NCBI RefSeq assembly: GCF_001656035.1
Contig: NZ_CP010029.1
Coordinates: 2,429,076 to 2,493,075, forward strand
DNA: 64,000 bases
Direction: 5' to 3'
Source: Yersinia entomophaga
GTDB taxonomy: Bacteria; Pseudomonadota; Gammaproteobacteria; Enterobacterales; Enterobacteriaceae
Position 1 is the stretch's first letter; every line of letters starts with the position of its first letter. The notes beneath the pieces were generated by a model. It saw only the letters and a list, made by a program, of their open reading frames with translations. It had not been told where the DNA came from and did not search any database. A program made the translations under genes and the position numbers. Below, in pieces: positions 56,406 through 64,000 of this stretch.

Positions 56406-57455
56406 ATGGATGATCGCGGCATGGAAAAAATTGATATCAGCATTATTGTGCCGGTGTTCAACGGCGAAGCCTATCTTGCCACGCTGCTTGATTCATTGAG
56501 CAGTCAGTCAGGCGTATCTTTCGAAATCATCGCTATCAATGATGGCTCCAGCGACGGCAGCGCCGCCATACTCACGGATCGCGCCCGCCGTCACTCTTTT
56601 CTGCGCGTCATACATCAACCCAATCAAGGTTTATCCATTGCCCGTAATCAGGGCATTGCTCAGGCAAAAGGGCAATGGGTCGCATTTGCCGATTGCGATG
56701 ACTGGCTAGCGCCGAACGCACTGCAAATCTGGCTACAACAGGCCACAGAACAGCAGTTGGATCTACTGATTGGCAACGGCTATCGTTTCTGCGGCGAACC
56801 CACTCAGCAGAGCGTCAAACCTTTATTACCCGAACAACGCTGGCAAAAGACGCTCACCGGAAAACAATGGATTATCCACAGCGTCGCACAAAACAACTGG
56901 CTGCATTTTTGCTGGCTACAACTGATCCGTCGAGAGCTAATCCAGGCGCATCAATTAACTTTTACGCCTCATCAGCTCCATGAAGATATTTTATGGACCA
57001 CTCGGCTGGCGTTAGCCGCACAGCGCGTAAATTACTGCCCTGAACCGCTTTATGGCTATCGCACCGCGCCCCACTCCATCACCAGAAAACACTGTTTTCA
57101 TCTAAGAATGTTACGAGCAGCGAGTTATCTCGATATTATCAGCGAATTAGTCCGTATTGCGGCGCAATCAGAGCCAGTGCTGAGCAAGGCACTGCTACGC
57201 CACGCTAATCGAGAAAGCGGCCAGCTATTAGGCTTAACCCGTTGGCAAACCAGAACCTGCGCAGAGCGTAGCCAGCTTGCCAGACGTTTCAAAGAATTAG
57301 GATTGGAAATGCCCTTAATCCGGGGAGCGATCGGCCTGCGGGATTTCTGGCGGGCGCTACGTTGCATTATCATTTTCCGCCGCTACGCCAGACAAAAACC
57401 TTCACTTAAGGCCGATAAAAGGGTTTGTCACCGAGGATCGTGGCCCGATGCATAA
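56406..57455 (+). CDS. GT2 family glycosyltransferase, WaaH/YibD-like
   Basis: 349 residues. An N-terminal GT-A domain has [30 protein letters not shown] and the metal/nucleotide-sugar motif ADCDDW near residue 97. The rest of the chain follows the layout of E. coli WaaH: a GKQWIIHSV...[10 protein letters not shown] segment and [19 protein letters not shown]. WaaH adds glucuronic acid to heptose III of the LPS core, so a core-modifying role is plausible but not shown. It starts 30 bp after yheS; ATG 56406 or 56421 are both possible and neither has a strong Shine-Dalgarno. The 3' end runs 50 bp into the end of convergent tauD. Absent from this position in E. coli. Confidence 0.8.
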   Translation: MDDRGMEKIDISIIVPVFNGEAYLATLLDSLSSQSGVSFEIIAINDGSSDGSAAILTDRARRHSFLRVIHQPNQGLSIARNQGIAQAKGQWVAFADCDDWLAPNALQIWLQQATEQQLDLLIGNGYRFCGEPTQQSVKPLLPEQRWQKTLTGKQWIIHSVAQNNWLHFCWLQLIRRELIQAHQLTFTPHQLHEDILWTTRLALAAQRVNYCPEPLYGYRTAPHSITRKHCFHLRMLRAASYLDIISELVRIAAQSEPVLSKALLRHANRESGQLLGLTRWQTRTCAERSQLARRFKELGLEMPLIRGAIGLRDFWRALRCIIIFRRYARQKPSLKADKRVCHRGSWPDA

Positions 57456-58254
57456 TCCGACGCTCCGGCAAATAATCCGCATTGGCGTAATGCTGGGTAA
57501 CCCGATTATCCCAAATAGCCACGTCATCCTGCTGCCAACGCCAGCGCACCTGAAATTCGGGTTTCGTCGCGTGAGCAAACAGGAATCCCAACAAAGCCTC
57601 ACTTTCTTTAGCGCTTAATTCATTGATTTTTGTCGTAAAACCTTCATTAACGAATAACGCCTGACGGCCACTGACCGGATGGGTGCGTACCACCGGATGC
57701 AAAAGCGGCGGATTCTTCTCTTTCGCCAGCAGCCAGCGTTGGTGATCTTCCAGCGTAGCCCGATGCTTATGCTCAGGGAATGATTTAGTAAAATCATGCT
57801 CGGCCTGCAATCCCGCCAGAAGCTGCTTAAACGGGGCAGATAGCGCCTCGTAGGCCGCGATGCCGCTGGTCCATAGAGTGTCACCGCCGGTAGCAGGTAG
57901 ATGCTTCGCCGCCAGAATGGCACCCAACGGCGGATTGGCGATGAAAGTCACATCCGTATGCCAGTTATCATTATCCGGCGGATTATCATCGTGAGTATCC
58001 AGTACGATAATTTCCTCACACTCTTTGACGTGCGGATAAACTGGATGAATATGCAGGTCGCCAAAACGCCCCGCCAAATCTCGCTGCTGCAACGGCGTTA
58101 TCGGCTGATTACGCAGAAAGAGCACCTGATGTTTGAGCAACGCATGATAAAGCTGCTCAAATTGACTATCGCCCAATGGGCGGGAAATATCGATATTTTC
58201 GATTTGTGCGCCGATATAAGGCCCAAGGGGATTAACCACTAAACGTTCGTTCAT
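57406..58254 (-). CDS. tauD: Taurine dioxygenase
   Basis: 282 residues (E. coli 283). Fe(II)/2-oxoglutarate oxygenase that releases sulfite from taurine for use as a sulfur source. Metal ligands His99 and Asp101 (NWHTDVTF) and the distal His in [12 protein letters not shown] are intact, as is the 2-oxoglutarate-binding Arg nearby. The ATG overlaps the tauC stop (ATGA). The last 50 bp overlap the convergent glycosyltransferase. Confidence 0.97.
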   Translation of the reverse strand: MNERLVVNPLGPYIGAQIENIDISRPLGDSQFEQLYHALLKHQVLFLRNQPITPLQQRDLAGRFGDLHIHPVYPHVKECEEIIVLDTHDDNPPDNDNWHTDVTFIANPPLGAILAAKHLPATGGDTLWTSGIAAYEALSAPFKQLLAGLQAEHDFTKSFPEHKHRATLEDHQRWLLAKEKNPPLLHPVVRTHPVSGRQALFVNEGFTTKINELSAKESEALLGFLFAHATKPEFQVRWRWQQDDVAIWDNRVTQHYANADYLPERRIMHRATILGDKPFYRP

Positions 58255-59114
58255 TGTTGCACTCCGTACCAAGGGGTTAAGCGGCGCTGAATGGCCCGAA
58301 GCCCTAATTCCATGCTGAAAGCGATTATTGCGATTACGCCGATACCGGCGATAACCACATCCGTTGCTAAAAATTCACCGGCAGACTGCACCATAAATCC
58401 CAGACCTCGCGTGGCTGCAATCAGCTCGGCGGCGACTAAAGTAGACCAACCCACGCCCAGACCAATGCGGATGCCGGTCAGAATCTCGGGTAAGGCACTC
58501 GGCAATACCACATGTCGTAATACCTGCCAACGGTTGGCACCCAATGCTTGCGCGGCTCTGACTCGCACCTGCGCTACGCTGCGCACACCGGCTACCGCAG
58601 CCAGAGTAATAGGCGCGAAAATGGCTAAATAAATCAGCAAAATCTTGGATGTCTCACCGATGCCAAACCAAATCACCATCAGCGGTAAATAAGCCAAAGG
58701 AGGTACGGGCCGATAAATTTCAATCAGCGGATCCAATATGCCGCGTACCGTCGGACTTAATCCCATAGCAATGCCGGTTGGGATTCCCAGCGCGATTGCC
58801 GCTAATAAAGCCAGCATAATCCGCCCAAGGCTGGCGGCTAAATGCTGCCACAGCGTAGCGTCCATAAAGCCTTGTGGGCTGGCAATGGTCATGAGCTGAT
58901 GCAGCACTTGCTGCGGCGCAGGAAGAAAGAGCGGGCTAATCAGTTGCAGCGCCGTAACGCTCCACCAAATCACTAATATCAGCGCTAACGTCAGCAAACT
59001 TAACCCTAAACTGCGGGGCAATAACTGCCCGATAGAGCGAACGAATCGGCGGCTAATTCGCCCTGAAGATGCCGTATTCGGTGCCGAAGAACGCAATGTG
59101 CTGTGCAGGCTCAT
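58251..59114 (-). CDS. tauC: Taurine ABC transporter permease
   Basis: 287 residues (E. coli 275; the extra length is at the cytoplasmic N-terminus). About six membrane helices and the EAA-type loop [20 protein letters not shown] that contacts TauB. Strongly conserved [10 protein letters not shown] and [13 protein letters not shown]. Overlaps tauB by 4 bp. Confidence 0.96.
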   Translation of the reverse strand: MSLHSTLRSSAPNTASSGRISRRFVRSIGQLLPRSLGLSLLTLALILVIWWSVTALQLISPLFLPAPQQVLHQLMTIASPQGFMDATLWQHLAASLGRIMLALLAAIALGIPTGIAMGLSPTVRGILDPLIEIYRPVPPLAYLPLMVIWFGIGETSKILLIYLAIFAPITLAAVAGVRSVAQVRVRAAQALGANRWQVLRHVVLPSALPEILTGIRIGLGVGWSTLVAAELIAATRGLGFMVQSAGEFLATDVVIAGIGVIAIIAFSMELGLRAIQRRLTPWYGVQQ

Positions 59115-59878
59115 ATCAAAGCCTCTCGCTGCTGGAATACTTTACTCAGCACATATTCACGCTGAGCAATGAATTCTGGATCTGACTTAATTGAGCGGCA
59201 GGCTTCGCCATTGGCATATCGCTGACCAAAATTGAGCGTCAACCGTTCCACCACCTGCCCCGGCCCTGACGATAACAACAGTAGCTCGCTGGCTAAAAAA
59301 ACAGCTTCTTCAATATCATGGGTAATTAACAGCACCTGCTTACCGGTATCGCGCCAAATATTCAGTAACAGTTCTTGCATCTGCTCACGCGTGAATGCAT
59401 CTAGCGCACCGAAAGGTTCATCCAACAGCAGCAAGCGCGGATCAACCGCCAATGCACGAGCTATTCCGACGCGCTGGCGCATACCGCCAGAGAGCTGCCA
59501 GATAAAGTGATGCTCAAAACCGCTTAATCCGACCTCGCCCAGCATTTTCAACGCCGTTTCACGTCGCTGCGAGGGATCCATGCCAGCCAGTTGAAGACCG
59601 AATTCCACGTTGCTAATCACATCTCGCCACGGCAGCAATCCTTCATGCTGAAACACCACGCCGCGATCGGCACCCGGCCCAGTAATCGGCACACCGTCTA
59701 AAGTGATACTTCCCGCCGAGGGTTGAATAAAGCCGGCAATCAGGTTCAATAACGTGGTTTTTCCGCATCCTGATGGCCCAAGCACCACCACCAGTTCGCC
59801 GGAGGCTATATTTAACGACACATTTTTTAATGCCGCTTTTCCCTGATATTCCGCACTCAGGCCGCTGACGTTTAGCAT
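59111..59878 (-). CDS. tauB: Taurine ABC transporter ATP-binding protein
   Basis: 255 residues. Walker [10 protein letters not shown] (about 33), signature [10 protein letters not shown], Walker [13 protein letters not shown] and switch His in ITHDIEEA are all intact. Energises TauC for import of taurine and related sulfonates. 8 bp after tauA. Confidence 0.97.
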   Translation of the reverse strand: MLNVSGLSAEYQGKAALKNVSLNIASGELVVVLGPSGCGKTTLLNLIAGFIQPSAGSITLDGVPITGPGADRGVVFQHEGLLPWRDVISNVEFGLQLAGMDPSQRRETALKMLGEVGLSGFEHHFIWQLSGGMRQRVGIARALAVDPRLLLLDEPFGALDAFTREQMQELLLNIWRDTGKQVLLITHDIEEAVFLASELLLLSSGPGQVVERLTLNFGQRYANGEACRSIKSDPEFIAQREYVLSKVFQQREALI

Positions 59879-59886
59879 CTGGCCTC

Positions 59887-60873
59887 CTAAGACTGCGGCG
59901 CTGCTTGTACCGCTTTAACAAAGCGGTCGGTAACGTAATCGCTGTAATCCTCAGCAACCTGCGGAATTTTCCCCTGCGCTTTCAGGAAGGCGGCAGTATC
60001 GGCAATCGCCTTATCCACGGGTTTGCTCAGTTGGGTAATTTGCTCGGCTACCGGTAAATAAGTATTTCCCTTCACTAATTCGGGAATCTGAGCTTCCGGC
60101 ACGCCGCTCAAACGGGAAAGCTGTTGTAGATTTTGCGCGTTTATCAGCCATTGGTTCGGTTGAGACAAATAAGCCTGCTGCGCATCCAGCGCGCTACGGG
60201 CAAAGGCGGTCACAACTTCAGGATGCGCCTTGGCGAAATCTTTTCTCACCACCCATACATCCAGCGTTGGTGCCCCCCAGCGCCCGACTTCCGCCGAATC
60301 GGTCAACACTTTGCCTGTTTTCGCTAATTCATTTACCGCAGGTGCCCAAACATAAGCGCCATCAATATCTCCGCGCTGCCACGCCGCCGCAATGGCCGGC
60401 GGTTGTAAATTCAGGATAGTGACCTGATCGGGCTTTATCCCCCAATGTTTTAACGCCGCCAACAGGCTGTAATGCGTTGTAGAGATAAAGGGAACCGCAA
60501 TGCGTTTGCCGATCAGTTCCTGCGGCGTTTTGATGTCTTTTTTCACCACTAAAGCTTCGGAACTACCGAGTTGAGAAGCCAGCAAAAACACTTCAATGGG
60601 AACCTGCTGACTGGCAGCAACTGCCAATGGGCTGGAACCCAAATTGCCAATTTGTACATCGCCAGAGGCCAGTGCGCGCACCACGCTGGAGCCACTGTCA
60701 AATTTGCGCCAATCGACCTTGGCTCCGGAGAGTTTGGCAAAACTGTTTTCTGCCTGTGCCACTTTCGCCGGTTCCGCAGCCGTCTGGTAGGCCACGGTAA
60801 CGTCCACCGCGTGGGCAGCAGTCGTTGCCAGCGACAACACCAATAAACTCAAAGAGAAAGGTTTGAACGCCAT
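59887..60873 (-). CDS. tauA: Taurine-binding periplasmic protein
   Basis: 328 residues. Signal peptide [20 protein letters not shown] with cleavage after AHA, then an SsuA/TauA-type substrate-binding fold ([34 protein letters not shown]). The long open frame upstream is rejected: ATG 60873 has GGAG at the right spacing. First gene of tauABCD; expression is expected under sulfate starvation (Cbl/CysB), and a long palindrome lies upstream. Confidence 0.96.
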   Translation of the reverse strand: MAFKPFSLSLLVLSLATTAAHAVDVTVAYQTAAEPAKVAQAENSFAKLSGAKVDWRKFDSGSSVVRALASGDVQIGNLGSSPLAVAASQQVPIEVFLLASQLGSSEALVVKKDIKTPQELIGKRIAVPFISTTHYSLLAALKHWGIKPDQVTILNLQPPAIAAAWQRGDIDGAYVWAPAVNELAKTGKVLTDSAEVGRWGAPTLDVWVVRKDFAKAHPEVVTAFARSALDAQQAYLSQPNQWLINAQNLQQLSRLSGVPEAQIPELVKGNTYLPVAEQITQLSKPVDKAIADTAAFLKAQGKIPQVAEDYSDYVTDRFVKAVQAAPQS

Positions 60874-60975
60874 GGTTTGCTCCACTTGGATAAAGTTGCC
60901 ATTCAGTGACATCACTGCAGCAGGAGCGCAAAGACGCTCGGTATCCACAGTTGTACCCAAGAGAGATAACGACAT

Positions 60976-61006
60976 AAAAGAATAAAAAAATATTTTTTAT
61001 TCTTTT
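60976..61006. repeat. Perfect 31-bp AT-rich palindrome upstream of tauA
   Basis: AAAAGAATAAAAAA (60976-60989), centre ATA, and TTTTTTATTCTTTT (60993-61006) are exact reverse complements. It lies about 100 bp before tauA. It could be a site for Cbl/CysB-type regulators or mark an upstream terminator; I cannot tell which. The rest of the 60874-61140 gap holds no gene. Confidence 0.6.
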
Positions 61007-61140
61007 GATGAATAAGAGATAAATAAAACGGCAGAGTGAAGCTCGAGCCAATAAGAGGATCTGGGGTGAGTATCGCTGTCACAGACCCGGAGGGAAATAA
61101 CCTATGAGTCTGATTCAGCGCATAAAAATCGAGATATTAA

Positions 61141-61926
61141 TTACAACACAATTGCGCCTTGCAGAAATATCTTGGCATAACCGGCAATCACCGTGCGATC
61201 GCCTTTCAAGGTACAGAAAAGCTCGCCTCCCCGATGCGATATTTGGCGGGCATGGAGACTATTTTTACCTAAACGCGCGGCCCAATATGGCATCAAAGTA
61301 CAGTGCGCCGAGCCGGTCACCGGATCTTCATTTCCACCCAACGTAAAGAAGCGCGAAACGAAATCGACTTTATCGCCGGGGGCGGTAACGATCACACCAC
61401 GCCCCATTTTTTCGATCAGTTCGCCAATATCAGGCTGCAAATCATGTACCTGCTGTTCCGACGCCAATACTACTAATAGTGATTTAGCCTGCAACACCAG
61501 CTGAATGTCCACGTCCAGCAGCTTAGTTAAAATGTCTGGTGTAGCAATAGCTTGCGGCGGTAGAGAAGGGAAATTCAAGGATAACAGTTCAAAATCTTCG
61601 GCTTCGCGCTTCACATAAAGCTCGCCGCTGGCAGAACGAAAGACAATGTCACTCAAGGCCGGATTGACATGGCTGAACATCACATGCGCCGCTGCCAGCG
61701 TTCCGTGTCCGCACAAATCCACTTCCCGCGTTGGCGTAAACCAACGAATCGCAGTTTGATCCCCATCATCCCAAATAAAACTGGTCTCAGGTAAATGCAA
61801 TTCCGCAGCAATGGCTTGCATGTGCTCTGTCGTTAACGGACGTTTTAGCAGGCAGACGCCAGCCGGATTACCCAGCAGACCCTCGCCAACAAAGGCATCT
61901 ACGTGAAAATAGTTAAAATCGCTCAA
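61141..61926 (-). CDS. PhzF family isomerase/epimerase-like protein
   Basis: 261 residues, diaminopimelate-epimerase-like fold of the PhzF family. Motifs: FHVDAFVGEGLLGNPAGVCL, the catalytic-type glutamate in LPETSFI, DLCGHGTLAAAHVMF and DPVTGSAHC. E. coli YddE is a relative. The substrate is unknown. 34 bp after the LysE-family gene, so likely cotranscribed; the pairing with an exporter hints at amino-acid-like substrates. Confidence 0.88.
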   Translation of the reverse strand: MSDFNYFHVDAFVGEGLLGNPAGVCLLKRPLTTEHMQAIAAELHLPETSFIWDDGDQTAIRWFTPTREVDLCGHGTLAAAHVMFSHVNPALSDIVFRSASGELYVKREAEDFELLSLNFPSLPPQAIATPDILTKLLDVDIQLVLQAKSLLVVLASEQQVHDLQPDIGELIEKMGRGVIVTAPGDKVDFVSRFFTLGGNEDPVTGSAHCTLMPYWAARLGKNSLHARQISHRGGELFCTLKGDRTVIAGYAKIFLQGAIVL

Positions 61927-61960
61927 ATCGATATCCTATAGCAGCAAAGTATTGATGTGA

Positions 61961-62563
61961 TTAATGCCAGATCAGAAGCACACAGGCCGCCGTCAATATC
62001 CCCATCGAGACATTAAAGGTAAACCAGGCGCGGCGGCTACGCAGCATTTGGCCGATCACACTACCGAAGCCCAACCAGACGATACCGCACACCAGATTGA
62101 CCAAAAACATACCCAAGCTAATCATCACGATGGAATGATCATAGGCGGCACCGGCCAGACTGAAACTAGCAACCGAGCCTAATCCCATCAACCAAGCCTT
62201 TGGATTAAGAAATTGTAGCAGCCAGCCTTGATACAGACGCATCGGTTTAGGCGGTGCAACGTCGGTTTCGAGTTTTTGATAGGCAGAAGTGGCAACTTTC
62301 CATGCCAACCACAGTAAATAGAGGCTACCCAGAACTTTCAATGCCAGATGCAGCGAAGGGTAAATCAAAATCAGGCTGCCCACGCCGAATGCCACGAACA
62401 ACAACACACTTTGCATTCCCAGCATAATGCCCAACATCAGCCAAATGGAGCGAGTAAAGCCAAAGTTAGCGCCAGAAGCAGTCAACAACATATTATTTGG
62501 ACCAGGCGTGATTGCGGCAACCCAAAGAAAACCTAACATCGAAAGAAATAAACTTAGCTCCAT
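61961..62563 (-). CDS. LysE/RhtB family amino acid exporter
   Basis: 200 residues with about six transmembrane helices, beginning MELSLFLSMLGFLWVAAITP. The family motif ITPGPNNMLLTASGANFG is intact, as is LQFLNPKAWLMG. Substrate not predictable. I prefer ATG 62563 (GAGAGG upstream) over an in-frame GTG six codons earlier. Divergent from yheT. Confidence 0.88.
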   Translation of the reverse strand: MELSLFLSMLGFLWVAAITPGPNNMLLTASGANFGFTRSIWLMLGIMLGMQSVLLFVAFGVGSLILIYPSLHLALKVLGSLYLLWLAWKVATSAYQKLETDVAPPKPMRLYQGWLLQFLNPKAWLMGLGSVASFSLAGAAYDHSIVMISLGMFLVNLVCGIVWLGFGSVIGQMLRSRRAWFTFNVSMGILTAACVLLIWH

Positions 62564-62665
62564 GAAACGGGTGCCTCTCACCCTTGAAATAGATGCGATA
62601 TATCATTGAAGCTAACAGTGTGATATTGATCATACAAGAGCAATAGCATGATTTAAATTCATCTT

Positions 62666-63643
62666 ATGTATGAGATCTTTCGCCCGCTAGCCGGTGCCAG
62701 TAACCCACATTTACAGACTCTGTTACCCCGCCTGATCCGGCGTCGAATACGTCTCCAGCCGTTTTGGCAGCGCCTAAACCTGCCCGATGGAGATTTTGTC
62801 GATCTCGCCTGGAGCGAAGATCCAGACCTCGCCAGAGAAAAACCCAGAGTCGTACTGTTCCACGGTCTGGAAGGCAGCTTCTACAGCCCTTATGCTCACG
62901 GCCTGCTGCATGCCTGTCGAGAACAGGGCTGGCTCAGCGTAGTCATGCATTTTCGCGGCTGTAGTGGAGAACCTAATCGTAAATCCCGCATTTATCATTC
63001 CGGCGAAACGGAAGATGCCCGTTTTTTCCTACAGTGGCTGAGGGACAGCTATGGTCAGGTACCAACCGCTGCCGTCGGCGTCTCTCTAGGCGGCAATATG
63101 CTAGCCTGCTATTTGGCGCAACAGGGGGAAAATAGCCTATTGGAAGCTGCGGTCGTGGTTTCCGCTCCACTCATGCTGGAACCTTGTGCCTACCGTCTGG
63201 AACAGGGATTCTCACGGGTCTATCAACGTTATTTGCTCGATCAACTCAAACTTAACGCGACACGTAAATTATTAAGCTATCCCGGCAGCCTACCGCTGGA
63301 TTTATCCCAGCTAAAAAACTTACGCCGGATACGCGATTTTGATGACGTCATCACCGCACGAATACACGGTTTTACCGATGCGCTGGATTATTATCGCCGC
63401 TGTAGCGCCCTACCCCTATTACCGCAGATCCGTACACCGCTGCTGATTATTCACGCTAAAGACGATCCTTTTATGACGCCAGACGTTATTCCCGTTCAAA
63501 CGGCATTACCGTCGAATATTGAATATCAGTTGACGGAACACGGGGGTCACGTTGGTTTTGTCGGCGGCTCTATAAAACAACCGAAAATGTGGCTGGAACA
63601 GCGTATTCCGGCCTGGCTATCCCCTTATCTGGAGCAAAAATGA
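62666..63643 (+). CDS. yheT: Alpha/beta hydrolase YheT
   Basis: 325 residues (E. coli 340; the shorter N-terminus begins directly at the conserved domain). Oxyanion motif FHGLEGS, nucleophile Ser in GVSLGGNM, Asp in HAKDDPFM and His in EHGGHVGF make a complete triad. YheT/YMC-type esterase family; physiological substrate unknown. In E. coli it follows yheS directly; here 6.2 kb intervene. Confidence 0.94.
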   Translation: MYEIFRPLAGASNPHLQTLLPRLIRRRIRLQPFWQRLNLPDGDFVDLAWSEDPDLAREKPRVVLFHGLEGSFYSPYAHGLLHACREQGWLSVVMHFRGCSGEPNRKSRIYHSGETEDARFFLQWLRDSYGQVPTAAVGVSLGGNMLACYLAQQGENSLLEAAVVVSAPLMLEPCAYRLEQGFSRVYQRYLLDQLKLNATRKLLSYPGSLPLDLSQLKNLRRIRDFDDVITARIHGFTDALDYYRRCSALPLLPQIRTPLLIIHAKDDPFMTPDVIPVQTALPSNIEYQLTEHGGHVGFVGGSIKQPKMWLEQRIPAWLSPYLEQK

Positions 63644-63876
63644 TTATTCCATGGCAACAAATAGACAGCGCTACGCTGGAAAATTTGATCGAAGCTTTCG
63701 TGCTACGCGAAGGAACCGACTATGGCGAACAGGAACGATCGTTGGAACAAAAAGTGGCCGACGTACGCCGCCAGTTAGTCAGCGGCGAAGCCGTATTGGT
63801 GTGGTCGGAACTGCATGAAACAATCAATATTATGCCTAAAGCGCTATTTCGTGCCGGCTCAGAAGAGCAAGAATAA
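63640..63876 (+). CDS. yheU: YheU family protein (UPF0270)
   Basis: 78 residues, beginning [20 protein letters not shown]. Small acidic protein of unknown function. The ATG overlaps the yheT stop (ATGA). After it, 63877-64000 shows no gene; prkB would be expected next by E. coli order. Confidence 0.93.
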   Translation: MIIPWQQIDSATLENLIEAFVLREGTDYGEQERSLEQKVADVRRQLVSGEAVLVWSELHETINIMPKALFRAGSEEQE

Positions 63877-64000
63877 TCCGTCACTCACTCTGTTATTTCA
63901 CCGTGGTGTCCAACGCGATACCACAGTGAAACAAGATGACAAAACCGCCGCTTTGCCCTAAAAGTAACTATCAGCTATTTTTCTTCGGCCATTATCCCCA

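Overview
The window is about 64 kb of an Enterobacterales chromosome. The protein sequences and gene order resemble Escherichia/Salmonella, but yjaA, yjaB, arpA, yrdB and the gsp/chiA genes are absent from their E. coli positions. A tau locus sits between yheS and yheT. A relative in Yersiniaceae or Pectobacteriaceae is plausible; I cannot name the genus from the sequence alone. There is no prophage, transposase, insertion sequence or CRISPR array.

Layout. 1-9.4 kb: metH (partial), iclR, the glyoxylate operon aceB-aceA-aceK and metA, with recognisable IclR operators and MetJ boxes. 9.9-15.9 kb: a complete rRNA operon on the minus strand (16S, tRNA-Ile, tRNA-Ala, 23S, 5S, tRNA-Thr, second 5S) with P1/P2 promoters, two boxA elements and a terminator. 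16.0-26.4 kb: yrdA, then dprA-smg-yrdD-tsaC-aroE, divergent from def-fmt-rsmB-trkA-mscL, then arfA and yhdN-zntR. 26.5-40.2 kb: the alpha, spc and S10 ribosomal protein operons, all on the minus strand, with conserved promoters, leaders and terminators. 40.5-42.0 kb: an exported NlpC/P60 hydrolase. 42.1-49.3 kb: bfr, bfd, then yheO-tusDCB and rpsL-rpsG-fusA-tufA. 49.6-56.4 kb: fkpA, slyX, slyD, kefG-kefB-yheV and yheS. 56.4-62.6 kb: an accessory block with a WaaH-like glycosyltransferase, tauABCD, a PhzF-family protein and a LysE-family exporter. 62.7-63.9 kb: yheT-yheU.

The genes are mostly housekeeping: translation, tRNA and formyl-methionine maturation, ribosome rescue, potassium handling, iron storage and acetate, sulfur and methionine metabolism. 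I found no new defence or mobile system.

The points most worth a second look are these. (1) The rRNA operon has the neighbour of E. coli rrnD upstream and the neighbours of E. coli rrnE downstream, as expected from an inversion around the replication origin. (2) yhdN is split in two frames exactly at a canonical A AAA AAG slippery heptamer. (3) rsmB lies behind two tandem hairpins and has no visible Shine-Dalgarno sequence. (4) A perfect 31-bp palindrome lies upstream of tauA. (5) Two accessory insertions sit in otherwise conserved ribosomal and kef-yhe neighbourhoods.
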